A DNA stretch of 64,000 bases from Halococcus morrhuae DSM 1307 (GTDB lineage: Archaea > Halobacteriota > Halobacteria > Halobacteriales > Halococcaceae): contig NZ_AOMC01000109.1 in the NCBI RefSeq assembly GCF_000336695.1, positions 27,340 to 91,339 of the forward strand, read 5' to 3'. Within the stretch, counting starts at the first letter, position 1, and each line of letters starts with the position of its first letter. A model generated the notes under the pieces. That model ran no database searches and was not told where the DNA came from. It worked only from the letters and a program-made list of their open reading frames with translations. Position numbers and translations under genes: made by a program. Shown in pieces: positions 1 to 8,781 of this stretch.

Positions 1-2
1 GG

Positions 3-194
3 GACATGGACGAGTACCGCGACGCGTTCCGCGCGGCGGGCTTTCACGTCGCCGCCCAGGACACCATCCCCGACCGCGAGACCGAGATCCCGGCCGAAAG
101 CGAGTTCCCGACCGACGAGTTCGCGACCCGCGAGGCGATGGTCGAACGCTATCGCACCTTCGGGACGCTGCTGACCGTCGGCGTCGTCCCCTGA
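3..194 (+). CDS. C-terminal fragment of a gene entering from the left edge
   Basis: This open frame enters the window from the left, so the start is missing and at least 63 codons are visible before the TGA. The fragment is acidic and ends in a short hydrophobic stretch (TFGTLLTVGVVP). The pattern of a Gly-Phe turn followed by a closing beta strand resembles the C-terminal end of a class I SAM-dependent methyltransferase. That is only a weak impression, because no SAM-binding motif lies inside the window. The ATG at 6 is probably internal. It is followed by a pyrimidine-only tract and then by the rhodanese promoter. Confidence 0.5.
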   Translation, partial: DMDEYRDAFRAAGFHVAAQDTIPDRETEIPAESEFPTDEFATREAMVERYRTFGTLLTVGVVP

Positions 195-219
195 GTCGTT
201 CCCGACATCGCTGGATCGA

Positions 220-247
220 TCCCTTCCCTTCCCTCCCCCTCCCTCCT
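220..247 (-). other. Pyrimidine tract; G-quadruplex motif on the minus strand
   Basis: Twenty-eight consecutive pyrimidines on the plus strand. The minus strand therefore carries five G-runs of three or more, separated by one or two A residues, which meets the usual G3+N1-7 quadruplex rule with very short loops. It lies in the 245-bp gap between the stop at 194 and the promoter near 405. Nothing else is recognisable in that gap. Confidence 0.6.
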
Positions 248-404
248 GCCGATACCAGCAACGGTGTCCTCCTTTCTCGTCTCCAGTCGAAGCAACGCCG
301 CCCTCGCCCCCGTTCCGGCTCCGTGGAACCAGTCCAACCCGGATGAAAGGGGCAACAAACTCCGCAAAGTGCGCAGTAGTGGCGGAACCTGCCGAATGTA
401 TCGG

Positions 405-413
405 TAATATATG
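405..413 (+). promoter_or_regulatory. TATA box of the rhodanese gene
   Basis: The AT-rich stretch TAATATATG lies 27-35 bp before the ATG at 440. This is the expected place for an archaeal TATA box driving a transcript with a leader of only a few bases. Confidence 0.6.
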
Positions 414-439
414 CCCCCGCATCGTAGTCGCAAGCGGCC

Positions 440-1327
440 ATGAGTGACTACGCGAACGACGTGCTCGTTTCGGCCGACTGGGTCGACGAGCATCTCGACG
501 AGTTCCAGAGCGACGATCCCGACTATCGACTGCTCGAAGTGAACAATCCGACTGTGACCGCCGATTCGGAGTACACCGCCTACGAGGAGGGTCACGCCCC
601 CGGCGCGGTCTTCCTCGACTGGGAGGAGGACTTCACCGACCGGACGACCCGCGACATCCTCTCGAAGGACAGCTTCGAGGAGACGATGGGCGCGGCGGGC
701 GTCTCCGAGGACAGTACAGTCGTCTTCTACGGCGGCGGCCGCGTTCCCAACTGGTTCGCGCTGTTCGCCTACTGGCAGTTCAAATACTACGGTCACGAGG
801 ACGTCCGCGTGCTGAACGGCGGGAAGGACTACTGGGTCGCGAACGACTACCCGCTCACCGACGAGGAGCCCGATTTCCCGAGTCAGGACTACTCTGCACG
901 CGGTCCGTTCGAGAGCATCCGCGCGTACCGTCAGGACGTCGAGCAGGCCGTCGAGGGTGGGCTGCCGATGGTCGACGTGCGCTCGCCCGAGGAATTCAGC
1001 GGCGAGATCATCGCGCCCGAGGGGCTCCAGGAGACCGCCCAGCGCGGCGGCCACATCCCGGGTGCGAGCAACGTCCCGACCGCCACGGTGCTCAACGACG
1101 ACGGCACCTTCAAGACCGCCGACGAGCTCAGCGAGCTCTACGCCGATGCGGGCATCACCGAGGATCAGTCGGTCGTCACCTACTGCCGGGTCGGCGAGCG
1201 CTCCTCGATCGCGTGGTTCGCGCTCGTCGAACTCCTCGGCTTCGACGACGTACAGAACTACGACGGCTCCTGGACCGAGTGGGGCAACATCATCCGCTCG
1301 CCCATCGAGAAGGGCGAGGCGGAGTAA
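440..1327 (+). CDS. Sulfurtransferase with two rhodanese domains
   Basis: A 295-residue protein of the thiosulfate/3-mercaptopyruvate sulfurtransferase family, which moves a sulfane sulfur through a persulfide on a catalytic Cys. The N-terminal rhodanese domain (about 10-140) lacks the Cys loop. The C-terminal domain (about 165-290) has the active-site loop CRVGERS with Cys249. The loop has an Arg at its second position, closer to the thiosulfate-type CRxGxR pattern than to the CG(S/T)GVT loop of mercaptopyruvate enzymes, so thiosulfate is the likelier donor. It is probably cytoplasmic, since no signal peptide is visible. The start fits the TATA box 27-35 bp upstream. It appears to be a single-gene unit. 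Confidence 0.9.
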   Translation: MSDYANDVLVSADWVDEHLDEFQSDDPDYRLLEVNNPTVTADSEYTAYEEGHAPGAVFLDWEEDFTDRTTRDILSKDSFEETMGAAGVSEDSTVVFYGGGRVPNWFALFAYWQFKYYGHEDVRVLNGGKDYWVANDYPLTDEEPDFPSQDYSARGPFESIRAYRQDVEQAVEGGLPMVDVRSPEEFSGEIIAPEGLQETAQRGGHIPGASNVPTATVLNDDGTFKTADELSELYADAGITEDQSVVTYCRVGERSSIAWFALVELLGFDDVQNYDGSWTEWGNIIRSPIEKGEAE

Positions 1328-1425
1328 GCACCACGAATCCCGCCTCATAGCGGAGCAGCGAGCAGCCAAGAGCCGCAAAGCAGGGCGAAGGTCAGCACAA
1401 CTGACTCGGGTAGCCGTAGCAACAC

Positions 1426-1434
1426 TTATTTTTT
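1426..1434 (+). promoter_or_regulatory. TATA-like box for the membrane protein at 1455
   Basis: TTATTTTTT is centred about 25 bp upstream of the GTG at 1455. It would place the transcription start at or next to the start codon and supports this GTG over longer in-frame readings. Confidence 0.5.
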
Positions 1435-1454
1435 GCGCAGAGATCGGTAGCGAC

Positions 1455-1865
1455 GTGACCGAATCGTTTTCCTCGCGGTGGTGGTACGGAATCGCCGCGA
1501 CGCTCGTACTGTTACTGCTCGTCTGGATCGGGTGGGCAGGCGTCAGATTGACAACCGCTGTCGTGCCCGGGACTGACCCAAGCCAGCTCGTTCCTCACGG
1601 CATCGAATCGCTCCTCTTTCTCCTCGGAACGTTCGTTTTCGTGGTCGCAACATGGACGAGTGCACCGATATTCACCATCAGTCTGTTCATGGACGCTCGT
1701 GCGGTCAACCGAGGTGATTTCGATTGGCGACCGAATCAGTATCTGTACGGTCTCGTCGGGCTGCTCCATCTCGGTGCGCTGTTTACCGTCGTCGTTTACG
1801 CCGTTACCATGCCTGTTGCGCTGTTCTACCTCTATCGTCGTCATCGGTACGTCGGAACTCCCTGA
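1455..1865 (+). CDS. Small integral membrane protein, unknown
   Basis: A 136-residue protein with about three hydrophobic segments, near residues 10-30, 50-72 and 96-125. The C-terminal end is basic (YRRHRYVGTP), so it probably faces the cytoplasm. The frame stays open far upstream into the rhodanese gene, but the TATA-like box and the coding character favour GTG 1455. Codon use is less GC-biased than in the flanking rhodanese and uvrB genes. I do not recognise a family. Confidence 0.65.
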   Translation: MTESFSSRWWYGIAATLVLLLLVWIGWAGVRLTTAVVPGTDPSQLVPHGIESLLFLLGTFVFVVATWTSAPIFTISLFMDARAVNRGDFDWRPNQYLYGLVGLLHLGALFTVVVYAVTMPVALFYLYRRHRYVGTP

Positions 1866-1941
1866 TCGCTCCACACGTCGAACGGATGACTGATTCGCCC
1901 CGAGCGAGCGCGTCAAGTGGCTTCAGCCCCTTCAATCCATA

Positions 1942-4011
1942 ATGAGCGACACCCAGTCCGGCCCGCTCCAGCCGGACCGCCCAGGAAAAGAGATCCCGTT
2001 TCGCGTCGAGGCACCGTTCGATCCCGCGGGCGACCAGCCCGAAGCCATCGAACAGCTCGCGGCGGGGTTCGAGCAGGGGATGGACGCCCAGACCCTGCTC
2101 GGTGTCACGGGCTCGGGCAAGACCAACACCGTCTCGTGGCTCGTCGAGGAGATCCAGAAACCAACCCTCGTCATCGCGCACAACAAGACGCTGGCGGCAC
2201 AGCTCTACGAGGAGTTCCGTAATCTCTTCCCGGACAACGCCGTCGAGTATTTCGTCTCCTACTACGACTACTACCAGCCCGAGGCCTACGTCGAGTCCAG
2301 CGACACCTACATCGACAAGGACGCCTCGATCAACGACGAGATCGACAGGCTGCGACACTCGGCGACGCGCTCGCTGCTCACTCGCGACGACGTGATCGTG
2401 GTCGCCTCCGTCTCCGCGATCTACGGGCTCGGCGACCCGCGAAACTACATCGACATGAGCCTCGAACTGGAAGTCGGTCAGGAGATCGACCGCGACGAAC
2501 TGCTCAAGGGGCTCGTCGATCTGAACTACGAACGCAACGACGTCGACTTCACCCAGGGCACGTTTCGGGTCCGGGGCGATACGGTCGAGATCTTCCCGAT
2601 GTACGGGCGGTACGCCGTCCGCGTGGAGTTCTGGGGTGACGAGATCGACCGCCTCACGAAACTCGATCCACTGGCGGGCGAGGTCAAAAGCGAGGAGCCA
2701 GCCATCCTCGTCCACCCGGCGGAACACTACTCGATCCCCGAGAACCGCCTCGATACGGCCATCGAGGAGATCGAGGAGCTGATGGACGAACGGGTCTCCT
2801 ACTTCGAGCGCGAGGGCGATCTCGTCGCCGCCCAGCGCATCGAGGAGCGCACCACCTTCGATCTCGAAATGCTGCGCGAGACGGGCTACTGCTCGGGGAT
2901 CGAGAACTACTCGGTGCATCTCTCCGATCGCGATTCGGGCGACGCGCCGTTCACCCTCCTGGACTACTTCCCCGACGACTTTCTGACTGTCATCGACGAA
3001 TCCCATCAGACCGTGCCCCAGATCAGGGGCCAGTTCGCGGGCGACAAATCCCGCAAGGACTCGCTCGTGGGCAACGGATTCCGCCTGCCAACGGCCTACG
3101 ACAACCGTCCGCTCCGCCAGCCCGAGTTCGCTGAAAAGACCGGCCAGACCCTCTACGTCAGCGCGACGCCCTCCGACTACGAGCGCGAGCATTCCGAACA
3201 GATCGTCGAGCAGATCGTTCGTCCCACTCATCTCGTCGACCCCGCCGTCGAGATCTCCCCCGTGGACGGCCAGATCGATAATCTCCTGGAACGGATCGAC
3301 GGACGCATCGAGCGCGACGAGCGAATCCTCGTCACGACGCTCACCAAGCGGATGGCCGAGGACCTCACCGAGTACCTCGAAGAGGCCGGCATCGCCGTCG
3401 AGTACATGCACGACGAGACCGATACGCTCGAACGCCACGAACTCGTTCGCGGGCTCCGACTCGGCGAGTTCGACGTACTCGTGGGCATCAACCTGCTCCG
3501 TGAGGGCCTCGATATTCCCGAAGTATCCTTGGTGGCGATCCTCGACGCCGACCAGGAGGGGTTCCTCCGATCCGAGACCACGCTCGTCCAGACGATGGGT
3601 CGCGCAGCGAGAAATGTCAACGGCGAGGTCGTGCTCTACGCCGACGACGTGACCGACTCGATGGAGTCGGCGATCGACGAGACCCAGCGCCGCCGCGAGA
3701 TCCAGCAGGAATACAACGCCGAGCACGGTTTCGAGCCACGAACGATCGAGAAGGAGGTCGGCGAGACGAACCTCCCCGGATCGGAGACCGACACCGGCGG
3801 GACGGCCACCCTCGAACCCGACTCGGCCGAAGGGGCCAGAGAGCTCGTCACCGACCTCGAAGACCGGATGGACGAGGCTGCCGGCAACCTGGAGTTCGAG
3901 CTCGCGGCGGACATCCGTGACCGCATCCGCGAACTCCGTGACGAGTTCGAGCTCGAAAGCAAGGGTGGCGTTCCACCCGAAGAAGACGTACCGCCGGAAG
4001 CCGAGTTCTAA
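1942..4011 (+). CDS. uvrB: Excinuclease ABC subunit UvrB
   Basis: A 689-residue damage-verifying helicase of nucleotide excision repair, loaded by UvrA and partner of the UvrC nuclease. Walker A GVTGSGKT is at residues 54-61, and the aromatic beta-hairpin that wedges the DNA ([13 protein letters not shown]) follows near 105. The DEAD-type box VIDESH and helicase motifs V/VI ([21 protein letters not shown]) are present. The C-terminal UVR motif (about 635-670), which docks UvrC, is intact. The length is normal for the family. An 18-codon frame (1886-1942) ends in TAATG on this start, but no convincing promoter precedes it. uvrC lies 5 kb away on the other strand and uvrA is not in the window. 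Confidence 0.97.
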   Translation: MSDTQSGPLQPDRPGKEIPFRVEAPFDPAGDQPEAIEQLAAGFEQGMDAQTLLGVTGSGKTNTVSWLVEEIQKPTLVIAHNKTLAAQLYEEFRNLFPDNAVEYFVSYYDYYQPEAYVESSDTYIDKDASINDEIDRLRHSATRSLLTRDDVIVVASVSAIYGLGDPRNYIDMSLELEVGQEIDRDELLKGLVDLNYERNDVDFTQGTFRVRGDTVEIFPMYGRYAVRVEFWGDEIDRLTKLDPLAGEVKSEEPAILVHPAEHYSIPENRLDTAIEEIEELMDERVSYFEREGDLVAAQRIEERTTFDLEMLRETGYCSGIENYSVHLSDRDSGDAPFTLLDYFPDDFLTVIDESHQTVPQIRGQFAGDKSRKDSLVGNGFRLPTAYDNRPLRQPEFAEKTGQTLYVSATPSDYEREHSEQIVEQIVRPTHLVDPAVEISPVDGQIDNLLERIDGRIERDERILVTTLTKRMAEDLTEYLEEAGIAVEYMHDETDTLERHELVRGLRLGEFDVLVGINLLREGLDIPEVSLVAILDADQEGFLRSETTLVQTMGRAARNVNGEVVLYADDVTDSMESAIDETQRRREIQQEYNAEHGFEPRTIEKEVGETNLPGSETDTGGTATLEPDSAEGARELVTDLEDRMDEAAGNLEFELAADIRDRIRELRDEFELESKGGVPPEEDVPPEAEF

Positions 4012-4229
4012 CCGGTCGTCCGCTCCGTCGATCCGTTCTCGACGAACCCAGTCAGCATCTCGTAAAACCCGTACAGCGAGAGTAGAGCGACGACGACGGC
4101 GCTCGCGAGGAACGGCGTGTCGATCGCAACGACGCCATAGCCCGCGACGATCATGATACCCGACGAGACGGCGAAGACGAGCAGGAAGACGACCGCCACG
4201 CCGAGTCGGTAGCCCTTCCGATCGGACAT
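4008..4229 (-). CDS. Small two-helix membrane protein, unknown
   Basis: A 73-residue protein with two hydrophobic helices (about 10-32 and 37-62), preceded by a short basic N-terminus (MSDRKGYR). It converges on uvrB and overlaps its last four bases. A TATA-like element (about 4257-4264, minus strand) sits near 30 bp upstream. It resembles the many small haloarchaeal membrane proteins with no assigned role. No function can be inferred. Confidence 0.65.
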   Translation of the reverse strand: MSDRKGYRLGVAVVFLLVFAVSSGIMIVAGYGVVAIDTPFLASAVVVALLSLYGFYEMLTGFVENGSTERTTG

Positions 4230-4340
4230 CGTTGGTTCGACCTTCGATTGCCGTGTGCATATCTCTTTGGCGCAACGACGATCACCGGCCGGGGATCAAA
4301 AACAATCTCAGTTGTATTACTGAAAGTAGCATTGGAAAGG

Positions 4341-4456
4341 TTTATGCGAGTTCCGCGTGCCCGTTCGGTACGGACGCGGTTTCCGTCCGACGGGAATCGC
4401 CGGACAGCGATCGACAGCGAGTCACAACTATGTGCCGACAGCTAGCCACACCATGA
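4341..4456 (+). promoter_or_regulatory. nrdA promoter and structured leader with mini-ORF
   Basis: TTTATGC at 4341 is a good TATA box but lies 112 bp before the nrdA ATG, implying transcription from about 4366 and a leader of about 87 nt. The leader holds a perfect 6-bp stem (CGGACG 4372-4377, CGTCCG 4384-4389, 6-nt loop). It also holds an 8-codon frame, MCRQLATP (4430-4456), whose TGA overlaps the nrdA ATG. Long leaders are uncommon in haloarchaea. Confidence 0.5.
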
Positions 4457-6885
4457 GCGAAGGAGCACAGGCCACCCAGACGGACGTCGTTCGCCGGGCG
4501 CTCGATCGAGCGCGCCCGGACGGGGAGGAGATCATCACCGAGAGCGCTGCCGCGGACGTCGTCACCGCGACCGAACGCGACCTCTACGCGGGCGCGACCG
4601 ACGCGGAGGCTCGCGAGGCACTCATCGGGGTGCTGACCGCCCGCATCGAGCGCGAACCGCGGTACAAACGGCTCGCCGCCGCAGTGTTCCGCCACCAGCA
4701 CTACCGCGATGTCACCGGCGAAGAGCCCGGTCCGGAGGGGGTCCCCGAAACGGGCTATCGCGAGACATTCCGTGCGGGTATCGAGCGTGGCATCGAAGTG
4801 GATCTCCTCGACGAGCGAATGGGCGAGTTCGATCTCGACGCACTCGCCGACCATCTCGATCCCGCGCGCGACGACCGACTCGAACACATGGCGATGACGA
4901 CGCTCGCCCAGCGCTACTTCCTCACCATCGACGACGAGCCGATCGAACTCCCGCAGGCGTTCTGGATGCGCGTCGCGATGGGTATCGCGCTCGCCGAACC
5001 CGCAGACGAGCGCCTCGCACGCGCGAAGGAGTTCTACGACCAGCTCTCCACCCTCCGCTTTGTCTTCTCGACGCCGACGCTGTTCCACGCGGGCACGACA
5101 CATCCGCAGCTCTCCTCGTGCTATCTCACGACCGTGCCCGACGACTTAGAGGGGATCTTCGATTCGTACAAGGCCCACGCGAAGCTCTCGAAGTGGTCCG
5201 GCGGACTCGGCAACGACTGGACGAACGTCCGGGCGGCGGGCGCACGAATCTCCTCGACGGGCGTCGAATCCACGGGCACGGTACCCTTCCTCAACATCTC
5301 GAACGACGTGACCGCGGCGATCAACCGATCGGGAAAGCGCCGTGGCGCGGCGTGTGCCTACCTCGAACCGTGGCATCTCGATTTCCCCGCCTTCCTGGAT
5401 CTGAAGCGCAACACGGGCGACGAGCGCCGGCGCACCCACGAGATGAACACCGCGGCGTGGGTGCCCGACCTGTTCATGAAGCGCGTCGAGAACGACGAGC
5501 GATGGACGCTGTTCTCGCCCGACGCGACGCCCGATCTCCACGGAACCTACGGCGAGGAATTCGAGCAACGGTACCGGGAGTACGAACGACGGGCCGACGA
5601 GGGCGAGATCGATCAGTACGAGCGCCGCGACGCCACGGAGCTCTGGCGGACGATGCTCACCCGCCTGTTCGAGACCGGCCATCCCTGGCTCACGTTCAAG
5701 GACGCCTGTAACGTCCGCTCGCCCCAGGATCACGCGGGCGTCGTCAACTCCTCGAACCTCTGTACCGAGATCACGCTCAACACCTCCGACGAGGAGACCG
5801 CGGTCTGCAATCTCGGCTCGGTAAACCTCGCTCGCCACGTCGACGCGGACGGGATCGACCGCGAACGCCTCGCCGACACGATCGAGACGGCGATGCGGAT
5901 GCTCGACAACGTGGTGGATCTCAACTTCTACCCCACCGACCGCGCCGAGCGCTCGAACACCCGCCATCGACCGATCGGTCTCGGGATGATGGGATTCCAC
6001 GAGGCGCTGATCGAACAGGAGATCCCGATGGCGAGCGCGGAGGCCATCGACTTCGCCGACCGCATCACGGAGTTCCACTCCTATCACGCCATCCTCAACT
6101 CCTCGCGCCTCGCCGCGGAACGTGGCCCCTACGACTCCTACGAGGGTTCGAAGTGGGACCGCGATCTCTTCCCACAGGACACCGTCCCGCTGCTGGAGGC
6201 CGAACGCGACCGCGAGATCCCGATCGACGTGACCGAACGTCTCGATTGGGAACCAGTTCGCGAGCACGTCGCCGAACACGGGATGCGCAACTCGAACACG
6301 ATGGCGATCGCACCGACGGCGACGATCTCGACGATCGCCGGTACCACCCCCTCGATCGAGCCGCGCTACTCCAACCTCTACGTCAAGTCGAACATGAGCG
6401 GTGAGTTCACGGTCGTCAACGACCGCCTCGTCGCCGATCTCGACGAGCACGATCTCTGGGATGAGGAGATGCTCGATCGGATCAAATATCACGACGGCTC
6501 GATCCAGGAGATCGACGCCATCCCCGAGGCGATCCGTGAGCGCCACCGCGGCGCGTTCGAGATCGACCCGCGCCACCAGCTCGAACTCGCCGCTCACAGG
6601 GGGATTTGGCTCGATCAAAGCCAGTCGGTCAACGTCTTCTTCCCCTCGACGGACGGCTCGCTGCTCGACGACGTCTACCGAACGGCCTGGGAACTCGGCC
6701 TGAAGACGACCTACTATCTCCGGACGTTGGGCGCGAGCCAGTTCGAGAAATCCACCATCGACATGGCCGAGTACGGCCGGACGCAGACGCGCGATGTCGA
6801 GGACGAGGATACTGACGACGGAGACAGCGACGACGAAACCGACCTTCCGACGGTCGAGGACCCGACCTGCGAGGCTTGCCAGTAA
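4453..6885 (+). CDS. nrdA: Ribonucleoside-diphosphate reductase, large (alpha) subunit
   Basis: An 810-residue class I alpha subunit that reduces ribonucleotides to deoxyribonucleotides using a radical supplied by NrdB. Visible active-site residues are C223 and C452 (the redox pair), C437 (thiyl radical), and N435 and E439 in the SSNLCTEI loop. The ATISTIAG phosphate-binding motif is also present. The tail ends CEACQ, giving the C-terminal Cys pair C806/C809 that is re-reduced by thioredoxin or glutaredoxin. A strongly acidic linker precedes it. The N-terminal 90 residues may be a reduced ATP-cone. A GTG at 4357 is in frame, but it lies upstream of the predicted transcription start, so ATG 4453 is preferred. 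nrdB follows with a one-base overlap. Confidence 0.95.
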   Translation: MSEGAQATQTDVVRRALDRARPDGEEIITESAAADVVTATERDLYAGATDAEAREALIGVLTARIEREPRYKRLAAAVFRHQHYRDVTGEEPGPEGVPETGYRETFRAGIERGIEVDLLDERMGEFDLDALADHLDPARDDRLEHMAMTTLAQRYFLTIDDEPIELPQAFWMRVAMGIALAEPADERLARAKEFYDQLSTLRFVFSTPTLFHAGTTHPQLSSCYLTTVPDDLEGIFDSYKAHAKLSKWSGGLGNDWTNVRAAGARISSTGVESTGTVPFLNISNDVTAAINRSGKRRGAACAYLEPWHLDFPAFLDLKRNTGDERRRTHEMNTAAWVPDLFMKRVENDERWTLFSPDATPDLHGTYGEEFEQRYREYERRADEGEIDQYERRDATELWRTMLTRLFETGHPWLTFKDACNVRSPQDHAGVVNSSNLCTEITLNTSDEETAVCNLGSVNLARHVDADGIDRERLADTIETAMRMLDNVVDLNFYPTDRAERSNTRHRPIGLGMMGFHEALIEQEIPMASAEAIDFADRITEFHSYHAILNSSRLAAERGPYDSYEGSKWDRDLFPQDTVPLLEAERDREIPIDVTERLDWEPVREHVAEHGMRNSNTMAIAPTATISTIAGTTPSIEPRYSNLYVKSNMSGEFTVVNDRLVADLDEHDLWDEEMLDRIKYHDGSIQEIDAIPEAIRERHRGAFEIDPRHQLELAAHRGIWLDQSQSVNVFFPSTDGSLLDDVYRTAWELGLKTTYYLRTLGASQFEKSTIDMAEYGRTQTRDVEDEDTDDGDSDDETDLPTVEDPTCEACQ

Positions 6886-7880
6886 TGCCGATCACGTATA
6901 CCACCGACGCAGACGGACACGACCCGAACAAGATCCTGCCGATCGACTACGAATGGGCACGCGAATACTACCGCGACGGCGTGGCGAACAACTGGACGCC
7001 CGAGGAGATCCCGATGGGCGAGGACGTCCGACAGTGGTCGGAGGGCGAACTCAGCGACGCCGAGCGCCAGCTCGTCGAGTGGAACCTCGGCTTCTTCTCG
7101 ACCGCGGAATCGCTGACCGCGAACAACATCGTGCTCGCGGTCTACGACCACGTCACCGCCCCCGAGTGTCGCCAGTATCTTCTCCGCCAGGCCTACGAGG
7201 AGGCCGTCCACACGGACACGTTCATCTACTGCTGTGACAGCCTGGGCTTCGACCCGGACTACCTCTACGGGATGTACGACCGCATTCCTGCCATCGAGGA
7301 CAAGGACGAGTTCGTGGTCGATCTCACCAGAGTGATCGACCGCGACGACTTCGAGATCCAGAGTCAGGAGGACGTTCGAGCGTTCATGCGCGATCTGATC
7401 GGCTTTTACGTCATCATGGAAGGGATCTTCTTCTACGCCGGCTTCGCGATGATGCTCGGACTCAAACGTCAGGGGAAGATGACCGGCGTCGGCCAGCAGT
7501 TCGAGTACATCATGCGCGACGAGTCGCTCCATCTGGGATTCGGCGTCGATCTCATCGACGCCATCCGTACGGAAACCGGCGCGTGGACCGCCGACTTCGG
7601 TCGGGAGGTCCGTGAGCTCGTTACCGAGGCCGTCGATCTCGAACGTCGCTACGCCCGCAAGGCCTGCCCCAACGAGATCCTCGGGATGGGCCCCGACCAG
7701 TTCGCCGACTACGTCGAGTACGTCGCTGACCGCCGGCTCGGCCAGCTCGATCTCGACCCCGAGTACGGGACCGACAACCCGTTCCCGTGGCTCTCGGAGG
7801 CCGCCGATCTCAACAAGGAGAAGAACTTCTTCGAGACCCAGGTGACGGAGTACCGCACTGGCGGCTCGCTGGAGTGGTGA
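6885..7880 (+). CDS. nrdB: Ribonucleoside-diphosphate reductase, small subunit, class Ic type
   Basis: A 331-residue ferritin-like R2 subunit that generates the radical for NrdA. The metal ligands are all visible: E75, E106, H109, E179, E213 and H216. Their spacing is identical to that of the chlamydial R2 protein. The position of the radical Tyr (four residues after the first His) is F113, and the first ligand is Glu rather than Asp. Both are hallmarks of class Ic enzymes, which use a Mn/Fe cofactor instead of a tyrosyl radical. The ATG at 6885 overlaps the nrdA stop (TAATG), so the two subunits should be translationally coupled. Confidence 0.95.
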   Translation: MPITYTTDADGHDPNKILPIDYEWAREYYRDGVANNWTPEEIPMGEDVRQWSEGELSDAERQLVEWNLGFFSTAESLTANNIVLAVYDHVTAPECRQYLLRQAYEEAVHTDTFIYCCDSLGFDPDYLYGMYDRIPAIEDKDEFVVDLTRVIDRDDFEIQSQEDVRAFMRDLIGFYVIMEGIFFYAGFAMMLGLKRQGKMTGVGQQFEYIMRDESLHLGFGVDLIDAIRTETGAWTADFGREVRELVTEAVDLERRYARKACPNEILGMGPDQFADYVEYVADRRLGQLDLDPEYGTDNPFPWLSEAADLNKEKNFFETQVTEYRTGGSLEW

Positions 7881-8410
7881 GCGTGGCCGAAGCGAACGCC
7901 GCGGCCGACCGCACGATCGCCGACGAGAGCGTTGACGACCGGAACGCCGGCGAAGTGACTCTCGGCGAATCGTACACGGAGACGAGCGAGATCCTGATGC
8001 CGACCGACACCAACAATCTGGGACGCGCGCTCGGCGGGCGGGTGCTCCACTGGATGGACATCTGCGCAGCGATCGCCTCGCGGCGGTTCTCGGGCGGGCT
8101 GACCGTCACCGCCGCGATGGAGGGTGTCGAGTTCCTCGCACCGATCGAACAGGGCGAGATCGTCACGCTCTCGGGCTACGTCTTCGCGACGGGGCGGACG
8201 AGCATGGACGTGAAAGTCACCGTCACGGCCGAGCACCCGGCGGCCGACGAGCTCCGCGAGACGACGACCTCGTTTTTCACGTTCGTCGCCGTCGACGGTT
8301 CGCACGGCACACGACCGGTGCCCGACCTCGCCTGCGCGAACGATCACCAGCACGCGCTCCGCGAGCGTGCCCTGGAACAGCATCAAGATCGCCACGAGCG
8401 CACCGGGTAG
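7877..8410 (+). CDS. Acyl-CoA thioesterase, hotdog fold
   Basis: A 177-residue hotdog-fold protein of the BACH/YciA-like acyl-CoA hydrolase group. The signature region (NNLGRALGGRVLHWMD) carries the Asn and Gly-rich loop followed by the acidic residue typical of these enzymes. A second conserved stretch, VEFLAPIEQGEIVTLSG, lies downstream. The chosen GTG overlaps the nrdB stop by four bases (GTGA); a second GTG six bases on is also possible. It may be co-transcribed with nrdAB, but no functional link to nucleotide reduction is known. The substrate is unknown. Confidence 0.82.
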   Translation: MSVAEANAAADRTIADESVDDRNAGEVTLGESYTETSEILMPTDTNNLGRALGGRVLHWMDICAAIASRRFSGGLTVTAAMEGVEFLAPIEQGEIVTLSGYVFATGRTSMDVKVTVTAEHPAADELRETTTSFFTFVAVDGSHGTRPVPDLACANDHQHALRERALEQHQDRHERTG

Positions 8411-8507
8411 TTCCCGCAGACACAGCTTTTCGGCCGTTTCGAACCTTCTCAAGATCGCTCTACGAATTCGATCGGTGATTGTATGATCGTTTCGATGAAG
8501 GCAGAAG

Positions 8508-8517
8508 TTTAACTTAT
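8508..8517 (+). promoter_or_regulatory. TATA box for the small protein at 8540
   Basis: TTTAACTTAT lies 23-32 bp before the ATG at 8540, consistent with a leaderless transcript. Confidence 0.55.
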
Positions 8518-8539
8518 CACGAAAAACAACTCTGTAACC

Positions 8540-8749
8540 ATGATGGATCCATCTTCGTTAGAAGTCGAAGACACACCCTCCGAGTCCGCGTTCGAGACTC
8601 GCTCACAGCTGGACATGCTCGTCTTTCTCGTCGCACTCATCGGTGCCGGCGTGACCCTGGGACCCACGATCGGCTTTCTGGCCGGGCTGATCTGTATCGG
8701 GATCGCCGTCATCACTCTCGGTCGACTCTACGGTCGAGAATTTCGGTGA
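8540..8749 (+). CDS. Small membrane protein, unknown
   Basis: A 69-residue protein with an acidic soluble N-terminus of about 27 residues and two closely packed hydrophobic segments (about 28-45 and 47-63). It ends in a short basic tail (GRLYGREFR). It has its own TATA box and converges on uvrC. I do not recognise a family; the layout is typical of haloarchaeal small membrane proteins. Confidence 0.65.
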   Translation: MMDPSSLEVEDTPSESAFETRSQLDMLVFLVALIGAGVTLGPTIGFLAGLICIGIAVITLGRLYGREFR

Positions 8750-8781
8750 CGTGACCGTCCACAGTCCGTAACGTCGCGAAC

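Noticed and set aside
1804..4275. An 823-codon open frame antisense to uvrB
   Set aside because: GC-rich coding DNA leaves the antisense frame open because few TA-containing stops arise. The translation is Arg/Val/Leu-rich with no domain, while uvrB is certain.
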